From the NCBI GenBank assembly GCA_949130495.1, contig OX422210.1:638004585-638068584 (forward strand): a stretch of 64,000 nucleotides of DNA, in the 5' to 3' direction. The position numbers and the translations under genes were made by a program. Shown here piece after piece: positions 46,335-58,875 of the stretch. Under the pieces are notes generated by a model. It was not told where the DNA came from, did no database searches, and was given only the letters and a program-made list of their open reading frames with translations. Within the stretch, counting starts at the first letter, position 1. Each line of letters begins with the position of its first letter. This stretch comes from Sambucus nigra. Taxonomy: Eukaryota; Streptophyta; Magnoliopsida; Dipsacales; Adoxaceae.

Positions 46335-47570
46335 AGTGATTTGTGATCCGTGAAAAGACTAAACTTCTCCCCCAGGAGATAATGCCTCCATATTCTTAAG
46401 GCAAAGACTTTCGCATTTAGTTCCAAATCATGTGTGGGATAATTTCTCTCATGGGTCTTGAACTTGCGAGATGCATAGGCGATAGTCTATGTCCTTTTGT
46501 TGTAGCATCCCTAGTTCCTGGAGGGATGCATCAGTAAATACTAAGTACTCCACTCCTGCTTTAGGCAGAGCGAGTATGGGTGCTGAAGTCAACCTATCCT
46601 TTAGCTCCTCAAATGCTAACTGACAGTAATCATCCCACACAAACGGACTCCCTTCCAGGTTAAATTCGTCAAAGGGCTTGCAATCTTTGAAAAAACCTTA
46701 ATAAAATTATGATAATACCTTGCCAATCCCAAGAAACTGTGGATTTTCGTCGATATCGTGAGATGACCCCACTCATTCACCATTGGAACTTTGCTCGGGT
46801 TCACTGAAATGACTTTATCTGACACCATATGACCCACAAATTGCACTTCACGCAACAAAAACCCACATTTATCAAACTTAGCGTATAATTGATGGTCTCG
46901 CAGTGTCTACAGAACCAAATGCAAATGCTCGACGTGTTCGATTTCCGTTCGAGAGTAGCCATAATATCATCAATGAACACGGTCATAAACTGGTCTAAGA
47001 AGTCCCTAAAGACCCTGCTCACCAGATCCATGAACACTGCAACGACGTTGGTTAATCCAAATGGCATAACCAAAAACTCATAAGGTCCATAACGGGTCAA
47101 AAATGCAGTTTTAGAGACATCGTGTTCTCTAATACGTACCCCGATCTTAAATATATTTTAGAGAAGTATGCTGTCCCTCTCAATTGATCAAATAGATCAT
47201 CGATACGAGGTAATGGATATTTATTTTGGATCTTCACCTTATTCAGCTCTCAATAATCCACATACAACCGAAGAGAATCGTTCCTCTTCTTCACAAATAA
47301 CACAGGGGCACCCCACGGTGATGTACTCAGTCGAATAAAACCCTGCCATAGAAGTTGTTAAATTTGGTCTCGTAACTCTCGCATCTCCAAAGGAGCCATA
47401 CGGTATGGTTCTAGTGCAATCGGCTTAGTCCCAGGAGCTAAATCAATAACAAACTCGATCTCTTGACTTGGCGGTAAGCCTGGTATCTCATGAAAAATAT
47501 CTGTAAACTCCCTGACAACCGGAATCAATTCTAAGGTAACCACTACTTCCTGCGAGGTCTCCTCCTAGAT
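46335..47570 (-). pseudogene. Element C reverse transcriptase and RNase H start
   Basis: Minus strand, several frames: [23 protein letters not shown] (read in part, 47450-47360), then degenerate fingers. [20 protein letters not shown] and FIDDI (catalytic YxDD block, about 46965) follow, then [32 protein letters not shown] and AFEELKDRLTSAPILALP (46858-46550). Stops and frameshifts occur between each block. RNase H continues at 35612. Confidence 0.85.
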
Positions 47571-48041
47571 ATAATATAAATAGGTACTCGAACCTCCCTC
47601 TGGAAGATTCATGGCAACTATAAACATTTCCTGGCCTCGAATAGATAATAAGATGGTCCTCCCAAAACAATCCACCATCTTTCGGTATTGTGCCAACCAG
47701 TCCATACCCAAAATAACATCATACCCGATCATATCTAACACAAGTAAGTCGGCTGTTAAACTCAATCTTCAAACATCTATTTCCACCCCTCTACAAATGG
47801 AGTGGATAAGTGCCCCACTAACCAAGGGAGAATCTACGCACATTGAAAGAGTATCGGTTGACTCTAACAATCCATCCGCACGCGCAAAATGAACAACTAT
47901 GAATGAATGCGATGCTCCCGTATCAAATAACACCCGACCCATATTCCCATGGATCGGTAACGTACCATCAACTGTCGGTGGAGGTTGCTGCACCTGCGAT
48001 AACATCGAATTTTGGACATTATAAACTCGTCCAAACTGCAT
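47571..48041 (-). pseudogene. Element C protease
   Basis: GRVLFDTGASHSFIVVHFAR carries the intact D-T-G-A active site. LLVLDMIGYDVILGMDWLAQ and GQEMFIVAMNLPEGGSSTYL follow, matching element D block by block. One stop lies between the two open pieces near 47766. Confidence 0.87.
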
Positions 48042-49258
48042 CTGTCCCTACTGCGGTGGGATAACTGGAACGGGTGCTAGAGGTGGTAAAGGTGATAAAG
48101 GCTCCTGTTGTACCTGCTGGGCTCCTGGTATCTGTACCCTATATTGCTGTGGGCACTCTGACTTCTTGTGACCCGCCTACCTACACCGAAAGCTACGACC
48201 CACAAAATTCTCCAACCTCTAGCCCAGTTGGCGTACATTAAATTGCCCTTGCCACTGGCCCTGGAAACCTCTACCCTGTTGGCCTCTCCCATTGTGCGCT
48301 CGACCTAATGGACCTCGGGAGCATTCTTCTACTATTGGGAGCCCTGATGGATCTTCCTGAAGCCACTGCCATCAGATCTAAAACCTCTAGGATGTTGTCT
48401 CTTAGCCAAATCCCCCGGATGGAGATCCCGCTCTTTCTGACGGTTACCCTGCTGCTAATACTGTTGTGCCCCACCGCTACCATTTCCTCATGATTTAATC
48501 GGCTGACTAGGATCCCCAAGTCACTTATTCCCCTTTAGGTGAAGACGGTTATCCCGACAATGCAATAATGCATCATTCATCACATCTGTAAATGTCAGCA
48601 ACACTGGGTTCCCTAACAAATGTTGCTGAATCCTCTAATTTAAACCACCAATAAAATTTTATATTCTCTTCTCCTCAGTATTTACCTCACCGGGCACAAA
48701 ATTTTCCAGTCGTTTAAATTCTTCTTCATATTCGGCCATCGGCCGATCCCCTTGAGTCACATCTAACATTTTCCTTCTCATCTCTGTCTAAATCAAAGGA
48801 GGAAAATATTTATGATTAAATCGAACCCAAAACTCCGATATGGGCATCGTGTCCCTCTGCTCCGAAGTAGTAACCAACTCCCACCACTGGAGAATCGCAC
48901 CTACTAACTTGAAGGTGGAAAGTATTTCCTTCTGATCATCACTATATTCGATCGTACGGAGGTGACGTTGTATATCCTTTTTCCACTGACTCGCCACTAT
49001 CATATCGGCTCCGCCCTGAAATTTCGAAGGATGCCCTTTTTGGAAGGATTCTCGAACTCTTTCACATGCAGATGGCCCCATGTGGGTTTGAACTACCGGT
49101 TCTGCTGGCTGCTGCTGAGCCTGAGGAAACCTTTGAGCCATAGTGGTCATGGATGCATTGACTGCTTGAGCCACTATATTAGCAACCTATGCCGCACTAA
49201 TAGTTCCGTGAGGTAATTGGGGCTCCACATCTTCTGCCCCTCTGTTTGCCCTAGCCGG
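48042..49258 (-). pseudogene. Element C gag
   Basis: Open segment 49174-48788 with FQKGHPSKFQGGADMIVASQ and AILQWWELVTTSEQRDTMPI, the gag domain of chromoviruses. Downstream, KRLENFVPGEVN-like and repetitive glycine/arginine/glutamine sequence lead to a damaged zinc knuckle near 48195-48155 (GHKKSECP, first half with a stop). Multiple stops. Confidence 0.8.
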
Positions 49259-49440
49259 GCGACCCCTTTTTGGCGGCCTCTCAAACAATAACAGACTGTA
49301 TCAGACTACTGTTAATGCAATTTCTCATAGCAGAAGATCATAAATGCGCAATGAACGCAACAGTCCTAATACGGCTCTATATAAAAACGCTACGGTAGAA
49401 CGTAGAAAGTCCGCACAAATCCTAAAACATTAGAACCTGA

Positions 49441-49453
49441 TGCTCTGATACCA
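49441..49453 (-). other. Element C primer-binding site (tRNA-iMet type)
   Basis: The minus strand reads TGGTATCAGAGCA two bases inside the 5' LTR. Confidence 0.9.
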
Positions 49454-49455
49454 TC

Positions 49456-49820
49456 TGTGACACCTCGGGCACTCATTTTATCTATCTCGACCCATCCCGG
49501 ATCAATCGTGCACTCCAAATTAATATCCGAGAATCTAATAATAAAAAGTCCTATCCCAACCTCATGTAGCTCACACATATATGCCCCGATTGAGAAATAA
49601 TCAATTCCCGTCGATTATACTCACATACGATGAAGTACCATACCAGATGATTCTATTTACTTTATCACACTAGTAAATATACAATTCACATAAATATTAA
49701 CTCTACTACACAAATTAATATTTATCTTAAATTTTCATTTTAATTCTCACTTATCTTAAATTACAACCCACAAGGTAATTTAATACTTAAAATAAATGCC
49801 CAAAAGTAAGGGTTGTTATA
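49456..49820 (-). repeat. Element C 5' LTR
   Basis: 365 bp, partner of 21408-21772. Its outer end reads GGGTTGTTATA, a decayed GTTACA. Confidence 0.9.
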
Positions 49821-49968
49821 ATTTCTATAAAGTTAGACTTCTTTTTTTATTTTCTTACTTGATGTATTATCGATGTCCACGTATTTTAAACTTCTTGGGC
49901 CCACTGAATATATCGTCCTTGTGTTTATATCGTCCTTGTGTTTACCATTATTTTTGTCCCTTGAGAAT

Positions 49969-50384
49969 TGTGGTGACAATTATATTCAACACAAGTTCAC
50001 AAGAAAAGACAATCACCAAAGTAAATAAAGAATGCAACGAATGCCAATCACACAACACTGTATGTACGTGGTTCGACAAGAATACCTACGTTCACGGTGA
50101 TACTCTCAATATTATTTCTATATATTCCGGGGAGTGTTTTACAGAGAATACATTGTGTCCCCCTTGCCCCAGGCCTAGGGTTTGTTATATACACGTTAGT
50201 CCTTAATGAGTGGGGTGTTGGAATCCCCCACGTCAGTCCCAAGTCTCCAGAATATCTGCCTCCGAGATTTCAAGGGTTTTACTGAGTCGTAACTAAATTG
50301 ATTGATATGCAAGGTGCTCAGACTTTGGGACGCTTCTATTGGACTACTCGTCTGGACCCGTGGAGGTAAACCGAGGTACCCACA
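49969..50384 (-). repeat. Solo LTR of the element B family
   Basis: The reverse complement aligns with the B LTR: starts TGTGGGTACC, shares CCCTAGG near the middle, TCTCCGGAGTATATAGAAATAA-like and ACGTAGG...ACCACGTA blocks. Length 416 bp against 407 bp. No internal sequence follows on either side. The flanks AGAAT and GTAAT match at three of five bases, so the duplication is decayed or the ends are not original. A solo LTR formed by LTR-LTR recombination is the simplest reading. Confidence 0.75.
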
Positions 50385-50769
50385 GTAATCATGTTCTGCT
50401 TTGAAAATTTAGTAATTAATTACTTTGAGAAACTGTGTTTTCTCAATTCCATTTATTACTGTGTCATTTATTATCCCTTGGGCGTGCCATATCATGTGTG
50501 TACTTATGTTTTAAATATATTATATACATTGTTAAACACACCCCTCAGTTGTCTTACTTGCCTAACCGAATTGATAGTTGGTATCTTAGCAATTGCTTTG
50601 GGCTGTCATATTAACTCCTTATACTGTGTTCCTGTCTTTGTGCCGCGCGTTGCTTTAAGCGAAGTGGATATTGTTTTGTTATTTTATACATGCATATATA
50701 TATATATACATTATTATTTTTTATATTCGGTTGAATATTTAAACTTTTGTAGTATATATAGTGTTTTAA
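50385..50769. other. Unassigned AT-rich sequence
   Basis: No gene, repeat or element recognised apart from a short (AT)n run near 50693. The last eight bases, TGTTTTAA, are a proposed target duplication of element H. Confidence 0.4.
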
Positions 50770-51868
50770 GGGTAAATCTATGTGTTTCGCCCAGCGACCG
50801 CATTGTCCATTTTTTTTTAAGTTTCTTACTGTTTTGTTTTTTTAACTTTTAATATAAAAACAGCTAATAATATTAAAAAACTCTTTTAATATTAGAAAAA
50901 AACAGTTTTTTATATTAAAAAAACAGTTTTTTCAATTAATATAAAGAACATTTTTGTAATTAAAATCAAACAGTTTTGTTTTATTAAAATTAAAATATAT
51001 ATATTTTTTTTGTAATATTGCGATTAATTAGTGCCGCTGGTAAAAATATCACGATTGATTAGTGTCGCTGCTGCGAACGCACATTCCCGGACCCACATCA
51101 TTTGTTGACAGCGACACTAATTAATCATAATATTTTTCAATAAATAAGAGAAAGATGCAAGAAAGAACTATAAGAAATGAAAGGAATCACTATACATGAA
51201 TATGCCATAAATAAATAAACCCGAATAAGCTGTCGGGTCACAGCAAATACAATAACTGAAATGGAATGAATATAAACATATATATATATATCCCTTGGGT
51301 ACAAACCCGATATACAACATGAATCCTACCTAGAAATTTAAAGAAGTAGGAAGCGGCTACATGAAACATCCCGCAACAGTCCGCACCTGTAACGGCTCCC
51401 AAGACTCTGGATAGAAGGTCATCCGGCATCCATGCGGTAGGATACCTGTGGAAATATATATGTATATACAAGAAGGAGGGAAAAGTAAACGGGTCAGAGC
51501 CCCGAATGTGTAAAATATTTAGCAAGTGTGTTAACCGTGCATAATAAATACCGGTGTACTTAATTTCATAAATAAAGTGAGACCGCATTCTCGTGGAACC
51601 CCAACTCACCTCTCATCTAAAGGCGCGCACCTATTCGCGTCCTCAAATTTTTGGTTGAATTACCCCCATTGATTTTAGGACAACCTAACTTATCAGGCCT
51701 AGCCTATATCCACGAGAGCTACCTTCCCGTCATAATCTAAGGATCCACCCATTTCTAATCCTATTAGATTATGATTACAACAATTTATGCCATACTAGGC
51801 TTAATGAATTCCGATTAATAATCTTATGAATTATAATCATCATAATTCTTAAAACATTACCCCTATAC

Positions 51869-51931
<63 letters not shown>

Positions 51932-52019
51932 TAGGCTAAAAACGTAAGAATTAATGTACTTAATAACATGCACATGGAATATTGGCAAAACTTCTCTCTA
52001 ATCCCAAAATTGTACTACG

Positions 52020-52220
52020 TTTCGTGCGTGGGGAGTCTCGCAAAGCGAAATCCAAACAAGGAACCGCCCCGTTACACTACTCCTGACAAGGTCAAGACCA
52101 GAGATCCGAGATGCCACCTATGGAATTACTTCTCTCAAATCTCGACATGGCACTGTGTTTCGTGCGTGAGGTGTCTCGCAAAGCGAAATCCAAACAAGGA
52201 ACCACCTCGTTACACTACTC
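52020..52220 (-). repeat. Two hairpin modules in element F 3' LTR
   Basis: Each has the core TCTCGCAAAGCGAAATCC-AAACAAGGAACC with flanking stem arms: GGGGAG/CGCCCC in the first and GAGGTG/CACCTC in the second. The units are about 138 bp apart. Copies in the 5' LTR lie near 57697 and 57835. Confidence 0.8.
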
Positions 52221-53967
52221 CTGGGCAATGTCGATCCTAGAGATCCATAATCCTCAACATACAAGTTAATACTACCATTACTACTAAACTTCTATAACTA
52301 CTAAGAAAGAAAGAAAGAAAAGAAAAAAAGAAAACAAATAAAATAAAATAAAAGAACCTCCAATAATATCCTTGGGATGATATAACCGAATAATACCTTA
52401 TGTGCGATACATCAACCCCCATCAATCTAGTACACCATAATCATCTAAGATGTACTTCATAAAAATCCATATCCTTTCATCTATAGGATATATATATAAA
52501 TATATATATAGGTATTTATTTCTAACCGTATATATATCATCATCAATCCAATAGCCAAGTGTACATACTACATATGATGTACAAGGCCATGCACATAATA
52601 TACCCGGCTATATATATCGCCGATAAACTGCATCAATGCTATCATCTTCCCAGTGCCCGGCTCACGTAGCAATACTGGGGCCACCATGGTGGGACTAAAC
52701 GACACCCATCTCGTGGTAAACTCACGCACACGACGTCCCGGGAAGCGGTCATAGCTCCAAACCGGCAATGAGACGAAACATACCCACTACGTCTCATCCC
52801 AAAAATAAATATATATATCATATAATAACACACGGGATGACTATGACCTGGGGAATATCCACACCCTGCTTTTCTAGCCAGGATGCTCACCCTCTACGCG
52901 CGCAACTTCCCAATGATAGCATGAGCGGGGTATGCTTACCCAAATAAGTATATATCATTCACATGCACAATATATACATCCATATGATCCAATCATATGA
53001 TCAAATATTAAACCATCATATAAGATTTAAATATCCATACCATGTATATCCATAACATAAATATATCCATATATTCATATCTATATAGATATATATACAT
53101 ATATTCACATATCCTTGTATCGATATATATATAAACTAATTCTCGTTCATATGTAAGATATATATATATATATATATATACCCAACTATAAGTATACATA
53201 ATCCTCAATATACAAGGCGTCACCACAATTTCTATTAAATTCACCTCGATATGTGAATACAATCCCTCACTTGCAACATATTCAATCATTTTCCTATGAT
53301 GAATAGTCTCCCAAAACCAAATGTATATATATATATATATATATATATTCCACATTAGGGTTATCGCCCAAGAGTTTGTGTAGGAATCCGTCGCTACACG
53401 ATTCATCCATAATCAAAAATACATAGTTTCCTTTAGTACTATTTTACCATAGGCTCACTCATGACTTAATAGTCTAAAATCTCAAGGGTCATGCCCCCAC
53501 AATCACGTGTAAACTATCCTAACTAGAATTATACTAACGTCTGTTCTAGTTGATAGTACGATCCCAAGCCGTTCCCAATTTTACCTACGGTTCAATTAAT
53601 TTCATGAACCATTACCCCTATCGGGTTACCTATTGTTCCTTAATTTAAACGTTTCTAAGGATATGAGACCCCTTACTCTCTAAAAGTCTCAACCTCACGT
53701 CATATTTATTTTATATCTTTCTATAATTGGTATTCCCAACCTCAATGAGGTTTCCCCGTAATCTCCCCTATGAAACTCCAATATATACATGGATACATTT
53801 CTCCCAAATTACCCTAAGGAGTCCCCAAAACTCTAATGTGTGAGAAACTCCTTATGTGTCTCCAAGAACATATCTATTTCATCATAAGAGAAGGCCCCAA
53901 ATCAATAAACCCAACCAAAAAGGGTTTGAATTCACTATGGAGAAAATACCTCAAAATACCCTGTTTT

Positions 53968-54168
53968 CCGAATCGATTCGGCCCTATTCCGAATCGATTC
54001 GGCCTAACGAATCGATTTGGCCTCCAAGGAGAATCGATTCGGGTCCAAAGACCTGGGCTTCTGCAATAGGCCGAATCGATTCGGCTTGGGTCCGAATCGA
54101 TTCGGTCAATGCAGACCTGCCAATTTCACTAAACCGAATCGATTCGCTTGAGGGGGCGAATCGATTCG
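53968..54168. repeat. Array of eight CCGAATCGATTCGG palindromes (3' LTR of F)
   Basis: Units at 53968, 53989, 54008, 54031, 54071, 54092, 54134 and 54157. Four are perfect 14-bp palindromes; the rest keep at least GAATCGATT. Spacing 19-42 bp, not a simple tandem repeat. Confidence 0.93.
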
Positions 54169-54914
54169 GACCTGCAATTTTTGAAGGGTTCTTCTTCTTC
54201 ATCAAAACCCACGAATTCTAAACCCTAAATTTTCCATTCTAACCCCCAAACCTTCATCAAACCATGATTTTAAGCCCATATATCACCCTAAAGTTGATCC
54301 CAACCATTTCTATTCCATTAAATCCATATTTAAACATTGATTTCAAGATTAAACCTAAAAATCTAAGTTTTGGTATTAATACCCAAAAATCCATTCCTTT
54401 AACCCACAAATTATGAAATGAAATACACAAATAGCTATTTAGCAAGATTAAACACTTGCCTCAGATTTGTAGAGGTTGGATCGTCCTCGATGTCGCGGTT
54501 GGGCCGGGAATCTCCAAGATTTCTTCCTCTCTCTCCCTTCTCTTCTTCTTTCCTTCTTCCTTTCTCTTTCTCTCTTTCTCTAATTGAGAAAGGCTTGATC
54601 CGTAAGCCTTAAATCCTTTAAAACAACAAACCCAGTTTTAAATGTTAATACACACTTTAAATGACTCGTTTACTCTAATTCGAGTCAAACTGACTTAAAA
54701 ATATTCCGGAGCCGAAATAAAACCCAATGACAGTCATTTTGACTATCTCGACCCTTCCGGGATCGATGGCACACTCAAAATCATCATCCGGAATACTTTA
54801 AAACGTCCTCTATTTTTGGACTTAAATTCCCAAATTTAAAATTCTCCAATTTAATTAAATTTTATCTTCCCAAAAATTTAGATTTCTCAGTTTCCAAAGT
54901 CGTGGGGTGTTACA

Positions 54915-54927
54915 ATCTTCCCCCCTT
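54915..54927 (-). other. Element F polypurine tract
   Basis: The minus strand reads AAGGGGGGAAGAT before the LTR start TGTAACACC. Confidence 0.85.
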
Positions 54928-56593
54928 ACAAGAATTTCGTCCGCGAAATTTAAGATATGCCTAGGACCTCAATATCATCTAGTCCTAACATCAAGTCTTA
55001 GGATCACTATACGGATCCTCCCTAGTTCTCATGTCGAACCATATGGATTTTAAAACAAATAACTACCCCGGGGTGCCCATACACCCCGTATCCGAGTTTC
55101 CACTCGTAAAATCCTAATCAGGCTCCATTAGCCTCAAATTGTAAGATAACCCTCGGTAATATAATTTATAACAATACACTAATTATATAAAAGTTTAAAA
55201 TTCCCAATAGTTGAACTCTCCTCAATTCCTGACGCTAGCTACCTTCGTACGGGGGAGGTCTCGCAAGCGAAATCCAAACAAGGAACCCTCCCAATACACT
55301 ACTGTGTAGCTAGGTCGGGGATTGAGATTAGTTGAACCAGGGTTAAGGTTTTATAAAAGATTTTTCATATTTTAGATATTTCTCGAGGGCCTATACAATA
55401 ATACAATGTAAATATATTCCGCGTCTTTCGACACGCCAAACAAACACCTTATGTTTAAGACACAAGGCATCAACGAATACAATACTCTAGTCAATACCTA
55501 GTTCTCAAAACTAGCACAACTATGAGCTAAACTATCCGCTCCACGGAATCTACCAAACTCTGAACCTCTCAGTTATGAAATTCCTCTACATCACATCAAC
55601 ACTTTTTATATAAAAATAAATTCTTCCCTCAATTGGGATACTCAAACTTCCCTACTATTTCATTACAAAAAGGTGTATCATCTCCAAGGACGCCATACCG
55701 AGGCCACACTTGCTCACTTCCTTCTCTAGGAAAATTTCATACACCCTAGCGGTGTAGCGGATAACTACCCATCACGCCTTACGCGCGATGTTCCCAATAT
55801 CGCACAAAGCGTAACTTAAACCCAAAGAAAGGTATTCTACCTTATAATTCCATAACCTAATGGTTTCCCCTTACCCTAGAATCTCAACTCAGGGTCCTCA
55901 ACTCCTTCCAGGAAAATCATTATCCCTAAGCCTATTTCTTCACAAGAGAAACATCTTCCTCAAAATCCTTCCTAACCATTTTGAAGGATAAACATGATGG
56001 CGACAACCAAAAACTCCCTCAGTCCTACACAACGAAACCGAGTCTCCAAATTTCTTACTCCCACTTCCCAGAAGGCAATACTCCCAATATTGGGATAACT
56101 CCACACACCTCATGTCTGGAAAAGTCACCAACACCAGGTTTTCTAACGAAGGTTAACGGGTTTCTCAACCTGAACCTCCCAAGGACTACACTAACCTCTC
56201 CTCAGACTTACTTTACTAAGTCCAAGGTTCACTATTCGAGTAAATTTTTCCTTTCTTACTCATCCGTCGATAAATCACCTCGAACCACTGCTAGAAATAT
56301 CCTCAATATTTCCTCCTGAATCGGGGAAAAACAAATACCCCCGATTAAAGTGTACCCAAAATATACTATGGGTTCCGTACTTCAAAACCTATTCTTTCCT
56401 AGACGATAAAATCTAGGCGACGTCTGAAACGAAACAAGAGCAACTGTTATCAGAACGCCAATCAAGTGAATATACTTCACAGAAGAAAACAACACAGTGA
56501 ACACAACAATCCTATTTGTAGGGCTTTATGTCAAGAACGTTAACGGAAGAATGCATAAAGCTCGCACAGATCCTAAGGACTCTAGAACCTGAT
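54928..56593 (-). other. Element F interior, non-coding
   Basis: 1.67 kb with no gag, protease, RT or integrase motif in any frame. The left end on the minus strand keeps the usual pol end (GGACGAAATTC). A third hairpin module lies at 55230-55315, here flanked by a longer inverted pair TAGCTAC/GTAGCTA. Otherwise unassigned. Confidence 0.75.
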
Positions 56594-56606
56594 GCTCTGA
56601 TACCAT
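56594..56606 (-). other. Element F primer-binding site (tRNA-iMet type)
   Basis: The minus strand reads TGGTATCAGAGCA next to the LTR end. Confidence 0.9.
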
Positions 56607-56607
56607 C

Positions 56608-57529
56608 TGTAACACCCCGCTTAAAATAATAACGGGTGGCCAGCCCTATACCATATTAAATCAGGAATTCCAGATGGTCCAGTCTCAACATCAACTGCCG
56701 GTACTATATAATATAGGACTAACTACCCGATATCATATAAGCGAGATGTTAAATAAATTAAAACCAGCAACATAACACAACCCACACTACAAAACTTCTA
56801 ATAAATAAGAGAAAGATGCAAGAAAGAACTATAAGAAATGAAAGGAATCACTATACATGAATATGCCATAAATAAATAAACCCGAATAAGCTGTCGGGTC
56901 ACAGCAAATACAATAACTGAAATGGAATGAATATAAACATATATATATATATCCCTTGGGTACAAACCCGATATACAACATGAATCCTACCTAGAAATTT
57001 AAAGAAGTAGGAAGCGGCTACATGAAACATCCCGCAACAGTCCGCACCTGTAACGGCTCCCAAGACTCTGGATAGAAGGTCATCCGGCATCCATGCGGTA
57101 GGATACCTGTGGAAATATATATGTATATACAAGAAGGAGGGAAAAGTAAACGGGTCAGAGCCCCGAATGTGTAAAATATTTAGCAAGTGTGTTAACCGTG
57201 CATAATAAATACCGGTGTACTTAATTTCATAAATAAAGTGAGACCGCATTCTCGTGGAACCCCAACTCACCTCTCATCTAAAGGCGCGCACCTATTCGCG
57301 TCCTCAAATTTTTGGTTGAATTACCCCCATTGATTTTAGGACAACCTAACTTATCAGGCCTAGCCTATATCCACGAGAGCTACCTTCCCGTCATAATCTA
57401 AGGATCCACCCATTTCTAATCCTATTAGATTATGATTACAACAATTTATGCCATACTAGGCTTAATGAATTCCGATTAATAATCTTATGAATTATAATCA
57501 TCATAATTCTTAAAACATTACCCCTATAC

Positions 57530-57598
<69 letters not shown>

Positions 57599-58822
57599 TA
57601 GGCTAAAAACGTAAGAATTAATGTACTTAATAACATGCACATGGAATATTGGCAAAACTTCTCTCTAATCCCAAAATTGTACTACGTTTCGTGCGTGGGG
57701 AGTCTCGCAAAGCGAAATCCAAACAAGGAACCGCCCCGTTACACTACTCCTGACAAGGTCAAGACCAGAGATCCGAGATGCCACCTATGGAATTACTTCT
57801 CTCAAATCTCGACATGGCACTGTGTTTCGTGCGTGAGGTGTCTCGCAAAGCGAAATCCAAACAAGGAACCACCTCGTTACACTACTCCTGGGCAATGTCG
57901 ATCCTAGAGATCCATAATCCTCAACATACAAGTTAATACTACCATTACTACTAAACTTCTATAACTACTAAGAAAGAAAGAAAGAAAAGAAAAAAAGAAA
58001 ACAAATAAAATAAAATAAAAGAACCTCCAATAATATCCTTGGGATGATATAACCGAATAATACCTTATGTGCGATACATCAACCCCCATCAATCTAGTAC
58101 ACCATAATCATCTAAGATGTACTTCATAAAAATCCATATCCTTTCATCTATAGGATATATATATAAATATATATATAGGTATTTATTTCTAACCGTATAT
58201 ATATCATCATCAATCCAATAGCCAAGTGTACATACTACATATGATGTACAAGGCCATGCACATAATATACCCGGCTATATATATCGCCGATAAACTGCAT
58301 CAATGCTATCATCTTCCCAGTGCCCGGCTCACGTAGCAATACTGGGGCCACCATGGTGGGACTAAACGACACCCATCTCGTGGTAAACTCACGCACACGA
58401 CGTCCCGGGAAGCGGTCATAGCTCCAAACCGGCAATGAGACGAAACATACCCACTACGTCTCATCCCAAAAATAAATATATATATCATATAATAACACAC
58501 GGAACGACTATGACCTGGGGAATATCCACACCCTGCTTTTCTAGCCAGGATGCTCACCCTCTACGCGCGCAACTTCCCAATGATAGCATGAGCGGGGTAT
58601 GCTTACCCAAATAAGTATATATCATTCACATGCACAATATATACATCCATATGATCCAATCATATGATCAAATATTAAACCATCATATAAGATTTAAATA
58701 TCCATACCATGTATATCCATAACATAAATATATCCATATATTCATATCTATATATATATATATACATATATTCACATATCCTTGTATCGATATATATATA
58801 AACTAATTCTCGTTCATATGTA

Positions 58823-58875
<53 letters not shown>

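Larger units (their letters stand above)
21408..49820 (-). mobile_element. Chromovirus Ty3/gypsy element C, split by A and B
   Basis: On the minus strand the LTR 49456-49820 is followed by a tRNA-Met primer site, gag, protease and RT (49258 to 46335). RNase H and integrase N-terminus follow at 35612-34707, and integrase C-terminus with chromodomain at 22579-21790. A polypurine tract and LTR 21772-21408 close the element. Flanks are ATTTT on the left and ATTTC on the right, a possible diverged 5-bp duplication. The two 365-bp LTRs differ at roughly 35 positions. Element A interrupts integrase and element B interrupts RNase H; their target duplications let the interrupted gene rejoin exactly. 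Confidence 0.9.
51139..54914 (-). repeat. Element F 3' LTR (outer 192 bp missing)
   Basis: Homologous to 56800-60605 throughout. Contains two hairpin modules (52030-52070, 52168-52208), (TA)n runs at 51876-51925, 53158-53181 and 53325-53347, and the palindrome array 53968-54168. Translation of TA runs gives long Ile-Tyr frames that are not genes. Confidence 0.92.

Noticed and set aside
50391..50852. 153-codon plus-strand ORF right of the solo LTR
   Set aside because: Composition is dominated by hydrophobic low-complexity translation of T-rich DNA and crosses the proposed end of element H. No motif.
51775..51975. Ile-Tyr repeat ORFs here and near 53100, 57436 and 58675
   Set aside because: They are translations of (TA)n microsatellites in the F LTR.
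53836..54221. 121-codon ORF with recurring SESIRP/RIDS motifs as a repeat protein gene
   Set aside because: The motif is the translation of the GAATCGATTC palindromes and appears in several frames on both strands.
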